NCBI GenBank assembly: GCA_009783525.1
Contig: WRDG01000108.1
Span: forward strand, 1-7,699
Length of the DNA stretch: 7,699 bases
Source: Defluviitaleaceae bacterium
GTDB taxonomy: Bacteria; Bacillota; Clostridia; Lachnospirales; WQUN01
Direction of reading: 5' to 3'
Shown one piece after another: positions 4,881 to 7,699 of the stretch (positions within the stretch are counted from its first letter, which is position 1; each line of letters begins with the position of its first letter). The position numbers and the translations under genes were made by a program. Below the pieces are notes generated by a model. The model had not been told where the DNA came from, searched no databases, and saw only the letters and a program-made list of their open reading frames with translations.

Positions 4881-7322
4881 TCACGCCGTCCATTCATCGA
4901 TCAACTGCCGCAAACTCTGCTGGCGGTCAGCGCGTACGTCGCTGACCGCTTTTTTTGCTGTTTCATACAATTTTTCGCTCAAAGTCCATTTTTCGAAGCT
5001 CCTGCTACGGTTGTCGCCGAACAGTTCGAACGCGGCAGCGCCCATCGCATATACATTGGTCACTTCGTCGAGCTCCGCCCCCAGCGAAAATTCTTCGGGC
5101 GACATGAAACGCGAGCTGCCGTACATCCGCCCCATGCGGTTTATGACCGGCGCTTTTTCGTACAGCTCAATGTCATATATGACAACGCAGCGTTTCTCAT
5201 AGTCGTACATGATGCTTCCGTCGTAAAAATCTATCGCGACATAACCCTTTTTTGCAGCATGGGCGTGAAACAAAAGTATGTCTTCAAATGCCTTCAATTT
5301 TTCTTCGATCGGTATCCGCATAAATTTTTCCCGGGACTGCGGATACTGCTTGCCCATGTAATATGCGTCGCGCCATTCGAAAACGCAGGCGAGGCCGCCG
5401 CCTATTTCCTCCGAATACAGCAGGTTGGCAAGCGCCGGATGGGCAAGGTCCGTATAAATTTTAACCGCCTTCTTCATCATTTGAATCGCTTCTTCGCGCG
5501 TCATGCTGATTCGCGCCGCGGGAGCGCCGGCAAACTTTACGAAGCGTTTGCTTTTTCCGTCGTCTGCGCCGAAACAGATGTTCCCGGAATCCTGGTCGTC
5601 AAAAACTTTAAAAACCCTGCCGTATTTGCTTAAAAACGAAAAATCGAAGGGCTCTTTCAATCTGCACGGCATGCCGTCAATCCATTGAACATATAAATTT
5701 TTTAAATACCAATTCGGCACGGGATTTTTAAATCCGTCCAGCCAATTAAAAACGTTTTCCATGTGGCGTACCCCTTCTTCCGGTTCGCCCTGATTATTTT
5801 CCGACGTGTCGCAAAGCGCCGCCAGCGCGTCGTATGCGAGATAGTATGAAAAAATTTCAAAAAATTTATGCGGAGGGTTTATAGTTTCCTTCGGTTGCTT
5901 CCAACCCGTGCAATCCGGCCCGCCGTAAAAATATCCTCTCAACAATCCCGTGCAGTAGTATGGGTTGACCTCACCGCCCCAATTAACCGGATCAAACTCC
6001 CACCACGGGTCGCCGCAGCAACCGTTGTAAAAGTTGAAATCGATTACACCGAGCCGGCCGTCCGGCATCAAAATTAAATTAGACGCATTAAAGTCGCCGT
6101 GATTGAAAGTTTGCGGCCTGCCTTCGAGCAGATGTTTTTTTTCAATCAAATATTGTACGGTCAGGTCGCCGCGTTCCCATGCATCCGGGCTGGAAGGAAC
6201 TCCTTCGGTGTTCCTGAGCTTTGCATTATAAAAATCGATCCTGCCCTGCACCTTGCGAAAAAACCGAACCTCCCACGGCTCGGCGTCCTTAGGCAAGGAA
6301 GAAACTCCGCAGGAGTTTTTATGCGCGGGAAGCGAGTGCAATTTTTTTAACAATTCGCCCGCTTTTAAACCCGCGGCGTACTGTTCGGTTTCGGTCAAAC
6401 AAGGAAGCTCCGCTCCCAAATCTTCGCCCTCCACCCATGTCAGCAGTTGATAAACGTTTTTGCCGCCGTTGCAAAAGCCAAAGCTAACCGGCGCGGACAA
6501 CGGTAAGCCAATGGACGCGGCGTGTTCCAACATACCGTACTCGCCTTTTTTTCGCGCGTATTCATTCGCATCCGATATGCGCAACAGCAGCTTGGTCCCG
6601 TCCGCGGTTTCGATCCGATATTTTTTATTGTCCGACCATCCTTTGATAAGCGGCTCGATTTTTGCGAAGTTTTCGCATCCGGGAACACCGTCAAGCTCGT
6701 GGCCGGGACGCAATGGCGAAAAGTTCCAACTGCAGCCGTTCGCGTTTGGTTCGTCAAACCCGTTTATCAACTCCGCGCAAAATTTTATCAGCAACCCGAT
6801 GTCGTTCCACCCGCTCTTTATTATCCGGTCACGTACCGCGTAAGCGTCGTCAACATCCGCCTGCGACACAATCCCCGCTTCAAACGCATCCGCAAGCTCG
6901 TCTTCGTCGAGCGTTACCGCCTCCCCCTCCAACGTAATTACCAAATCCAAAAAAATATCGTCGGTGCAAGGCATCCCGTTTTCGTCCAAAAAATTTTTCC
7001 GACTTATGTCGAAATACCAAAAAAGCGGTGCACCGTCGGGCGCATAGTACGCCGACAGGCACCACTTTTCATAAAGGGGCAAATACATGAGCATCCTGTA
7101 GCCCGGCCCCGCCCATTGAACCCTCTTGTTATACTGCACCGCCGGCATGCCGAAGCATGCAGCGGCCGAACCAAAAATATCGAAGCTTTTTTCTTTGCAG
7201 TCCGGCAAAAAATTTACAAGCGCAGAATATTCGTCGATCCTGCCCGTCAATTTTTTTATTGAGTACGAAAAAAATAAATTGTGATCACCGGTCATGTTGC
7301 ATAAAATATCTTTTTTCCTCAC
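4881..7322 (-). CDS. Three-domain fusion: DUF402 + APH-like phosphotransferase + Ser/Thr-kinase-like protein
   Basis: 813 residues if started at GTG 7322-7320, which has GGAGGGG (7336-7330) upstream. The longer TTG start at 7340 would place that SD inside the gene. Domain 1 (about 60-175) is DUF402, the FomD/Ntdp nucleotide phosphohydrolase fold, with 'WYFDIS', 'DDIFLDLVI' and 'LDEDELADAF' carrying the acidic metal-binding cluster. Domain 2 (about 216-541) is an APH-type kinase: 'KGWSDNKKYRIETADG' nucleotide loop, H408-G-D410-FNAS-N415 catalytic loop, D428 metal ligand in 'VIDFN', and the 'NPVPNWYL' ending typical of Clostridia/Paenibacillus homologues. Domain 3 (about 557-813) is protein-kinase-like: Lys596 in 'RFVKFAG', Asp698 in 'VAIDFYDGSIM' (Ser703 where canonical kinases have Asn), Asp717 in 'YDIE' replacing DFG, and 'MSPEEF' replacing APE. 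No signal or membrane segment is seen, so it is probably cytosolic. The gene runs towards the sugar operon and away from the tRNA. Domain calls are strong for 2, good for 1 and 3; substrate unknown. Confidence 0.8.
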   Translation of the reverse strand: MRKKDILCNMTGDHNLFFSYSIKKLTGRIDEYSALVNFLPDCKEKSFDIFGSAAACFGMPAVQYNKRVQWAGPGYRMLMYLPLYEKWCLSAYYAPDGAPLFWYFDISRKNFLDENGMPCTDDIFLDLVITLEGEAVTLDEDELADAFEAGIVSQADVDDAYAVRDRIIKSGWNDIGLLIKFCAELINGFDEPNANGCSWNFSPLRPGHELDGVPGCENFAKIEPLIKGWSDNKKYRIETADGTKLLLRISDANEYARKKGEYGMLEHAASIGLPLSAPVSFGFCNGGKNVYQLLTWVEGEDLGAELPCLTETEQYAAGLKAGELLKKLHSLPAHKNSCGVSSLPKDAEPWEVRFFRKVQGRIDFYNAKLRNTEGVPSSPDAWERGDLTVQYLIEKKHLLEGRPQTFNHGDFNASNLILMPDGRLGVIDFNFYNGCCGDPWWEFDPVNWGGEVNPYYCTGLLRGYFYGGPDCTGWKQPKETINPPHKFFEIFSYYLAYDALAALCDTSENNQGEPEEGVRHMENVFNWLDGFKNPVPNWYLKNLYVQWIDGMPCRLKEPFDFSFLSKYGRVFKVFDDQDSGNICFGADDGKSKRFVKFAGAPAARISMTREEAIQMMKKAVKIYTDLAHPALANLLYSEEIGGGLACVFEWRDAYYMGKQYPQSREKFMRIPIEEKLKAFEDILLFHAHAAKKGYVAIDFYDGSIMYDYEKRCVVIYDIELYEKAPVINRMGRMYGSSRFMSPEEFSLGAELDEVTNVYAMGAAAFELFGDNRSRSFEKWTLSEKLYETAKKAVSDVRADRQQSLRQLIDEWTA
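4922..4956 (+). terminator. Rho-independent terminator of the UroD-GH42-isomerase operon
   Basis: A perfect 10-bp stem, GCGGTCAGCG (4923-4932) with CGCTGACCGC (4940-4949), closes a 7-nt loop and is followed by seven T residues (4950-4956). A G-T pair (4922/4950) can extend the stem. It begins 46 nt after the isomerase stop, on the same strand. The hairpin lies wholly inside the 3' coding end of the convergent gene, where it encodes part of that protein's C-terminal 'VSDVRADRQQ'. Read from the - strand there is no T run after the stem, so it should stop only + strand transcription. Confidence 0.9.
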
Positions 7323-7329
7323 AGACTCA

Positions 7330-7336
7330 CCCCTCC
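7330..7336 (-). promoter_or_regulatory. Ribosome binding site deciding the GTG start of the fusion kinase
   Basis: On the - strand GGAGGGG (7336 to 7330) sits about 7-9 nt before the in-frame GTG at 7322-7320, a normal spacing. The upstream TTG (7340-7338) has no SD of its own and would translate this site as Arg-Gly. An ATG at 7295-7293 is too far from the SD. Confidence 0.8.
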
Positions 7337-7369
7337 GCAAAAAATTTTATCACATCAAAAATTTTTTGC
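7337..7369. promoter_or_regulatory. Perfect 12-bp inverted repeat at the kinase promoter/leader (candidate operator)
   Basis: GCAAAAAATTTT (7337-7348) is matched exactly by AAAATTTTTTGC (7358-7369) with a 9-nt spacer, so the half-site centres are 21 bp apart, two turns of the helix. On the - strand it covers TAAAAT (7349-7344), a plausible but weak -10 hexamer for the fusion kinase with no clear -35. It abuts the kinase ribosome binding site at 7336. It could be a repressor operator, or a leader hairpin if transcription starts further upstream. The symmetry is seen directly, but the arms are low-complexity A/T, so function is uncertain. Confidence 0.4.
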
Positions 7370-7383
7370 ATAAGCTGCGCTGT

Positions 7384-7413
7384 TTGACACGCGCCCCTTA
7401 TTTACTGTATATT
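7384..7413 (+). promoter_or_regulatory. Strong sigma70/sigmaA-type promoter in front of the tRNA-Ser copies
   Basis: A perfect -35 hexamer TTGACA (7384-7389) is followed after 18 bp by TATATT (7408-7413), five of six matches to the -10 consensus. The expected transcription start, near 7420, is about 16 nt upstream of the first tRNA-Ser-like sequence. This is typical for a stable RNA promoter. No comparable promoter is seen directly before the intact tRNA at 7631, so this one may drive both. Confidence 0.8.
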
Positions 7414-7435
7414 CCGTCTTGCTTTAAATCAATTT

Positions 7436-7476
7436 GGAGGGTTAGCCAAGCGGTCATAAGGCGGCGGTCTTGAAAA
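7436..7476 (+). pseudogene. Degenerate 5'-half copy of tRNA-Ser(UGA)
   Basis: These 41 bases match the 5' half of the intact tRNA-Ser at 7631-7671 with one mismatch (C7451 against T7646): acceptor 5' strand, D arm, anticodon-stem 5' strand and the TGA anticodon. The match also extends upstream through AAATCAA (7426-7432 against 7622-7628). Beyond 7476 there is one extra A, the anticodon stem can pair only if the loop is enlarged, and similarity fades over the next 10 bases or so. No T arm and no 3' acceptor strand follow. It cannot form a normal tRNA, although it lies directly behind the good promoter. Confidence 0.8.
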
Positions 7477-7630
7477 ACTGTCGGACGAGTAACCGCTATG
7501 ACCTCGAAAAGCCTTGATACTACAGGGTTTGTGCGATAGGATTACAACTTAATATTTCTCATGTTCGCCCACGATGTTTGCCCGATTTCCAGCGATGGAT
7601 TTTTAGGGTGCAGGGAGGACAAAATCAACT
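7477..7630. other. Unexplained spacer between the tRNA-Ser copies
   Basis: About 154 bp with no credible open reading frame, no terminator and no recognised RNA. It holds a loose imperfect inverted repeat (AAAGCCT and AGGGTTT around 7509-7530) of the kind seen at tyrosine-recombinase core sites, which is only suggestive. The last bases (7622-7630) belong to the direct repeat that precedes each tRNA copy. Confidence 0.4.
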
Positions 7631-7699
7631 GGAGGGTTAGCCAAGTGGTCATAAGGCGGCGGTCTTGAAAACCGTTTGACGGCAACGTCACAAGAGTTC
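7631..7699 (+). tRNA. tRNA-Ser(UGA), 3' end outside the window
   Basis: Acceptor 5' strand GGAGGGT (7631-7637) and a D stem GCC/GGC are followed by an anticodon stem GCGGT/ACCGT, with TGA as the anticodon (7666-7668), which reads UCA serine codons. A long variable arm TGACG-GCAA-CGTCA (7677-7690) marks a class II tRNA, as expected for serine. The T stem begins AAGAG and the T loop begins TTC at the last bases. About 20 nt, including the 3' acceptor strand, lie beyond the window. Confidence 0.9.

Noticed and set aside
4860..4883. Intrinsic terminator for the fusion kinase on the - strand
   Set aside because: There are T runs after the stop on that strand, but I could not find a convincing stem immediately before them.
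6522..7262. Forward open frame of 246 codons opposite the fusion kinase
   Set aside because: It shadows the strongly supported - strand gene. The translation is rich in Arg/Pro/Phe/Val without family motifs.
7323..7340. TTG at 7340 as the start of the fusion kinase
   Set aside because: It would place the only good ribosome binding site (7336-7330) inside the coding region; the GTG at 7322 is spaced correctly from it.
7436..7699. tRNA-Ser interrupted by a group I intron
   Set aside because: The downstream copy is complete at its own 5' end, so it is not a 3' exon, and no group I core elements are evident in the spacer.

Overview
The window looks like chromosomal DNA of a Bacillota (Firmicutes), probably an uncultured Clostridia member of an anaerobic, polysaccharide-degrading community. 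This is an inference. It rests on strong GGAGG-type ribosome binding sites with TTG and GTG starts, a textbook Rho-independent terminator, a sigma70/sigmaA-type promoter before a tRNA, and protein families that I know mainly from Clostridia and Paenibacillus. Base composition is patchy: GC-rich coding stretches are broken by A and T runs.

Layout. (1) Positions 1-4876, + strand, carry a probable sugar-catabolic operon. It holds the 3' part of a uroporphyrinogen-decarboxylase-family gene (1-624), a cytoplasmic GH42 beta-galactosidase-like glycoside hydrolase (708-3002), and a two-part protein with a class I mannose-6-phosphate-isomerase-type cupin half (3077-4876). A perfect intrinsic terminator for this operon lies at 4922-4956, inside the 3' end of the convergent gene. 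(2) Positions 4881-7322, - strand, carry one large gene that appears to fuse three domains usually found in separate proteins: a DUF402 (FomD/Ntdp-type nucleotide phosphohydrolase) domain, an aminoglycoside-phosphotransferase-like (APH) kinase, and a Ser/Thr-protein-kinase-like domain. This is the best candidate for an undescribed system. Its start overlaps a perfect 12-bp A/T-rich inverted repeat. (3) Positions 7384-7699, + strand, carry a strong promoter, a degenerate 5'-half copy of tRNA-Ser(UGA), about 150 bp of unexplained sequence, and then a sound tRNA-Ser(UGA) that runs off the end of the window.

How it may work together. The GH42 enzyme would release hexose from imported oligosaccharides in the cytoplasm. 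The cupin isomerase would act on a phosphorylated (or free) hexose. The role of the UroD-family protein beside sugar genes is unknown. The fusion kinase is transcribed towards the sugar operon and need not be linked to it. Other oddities are an in-frame 18-bp minisatellite inside the GH42 gene, departures from usual active-site or metal-site residues in all three sugar-operon proteins, and a hairpin between a Shine-Dalgarno-like sequence and the isomerase start.
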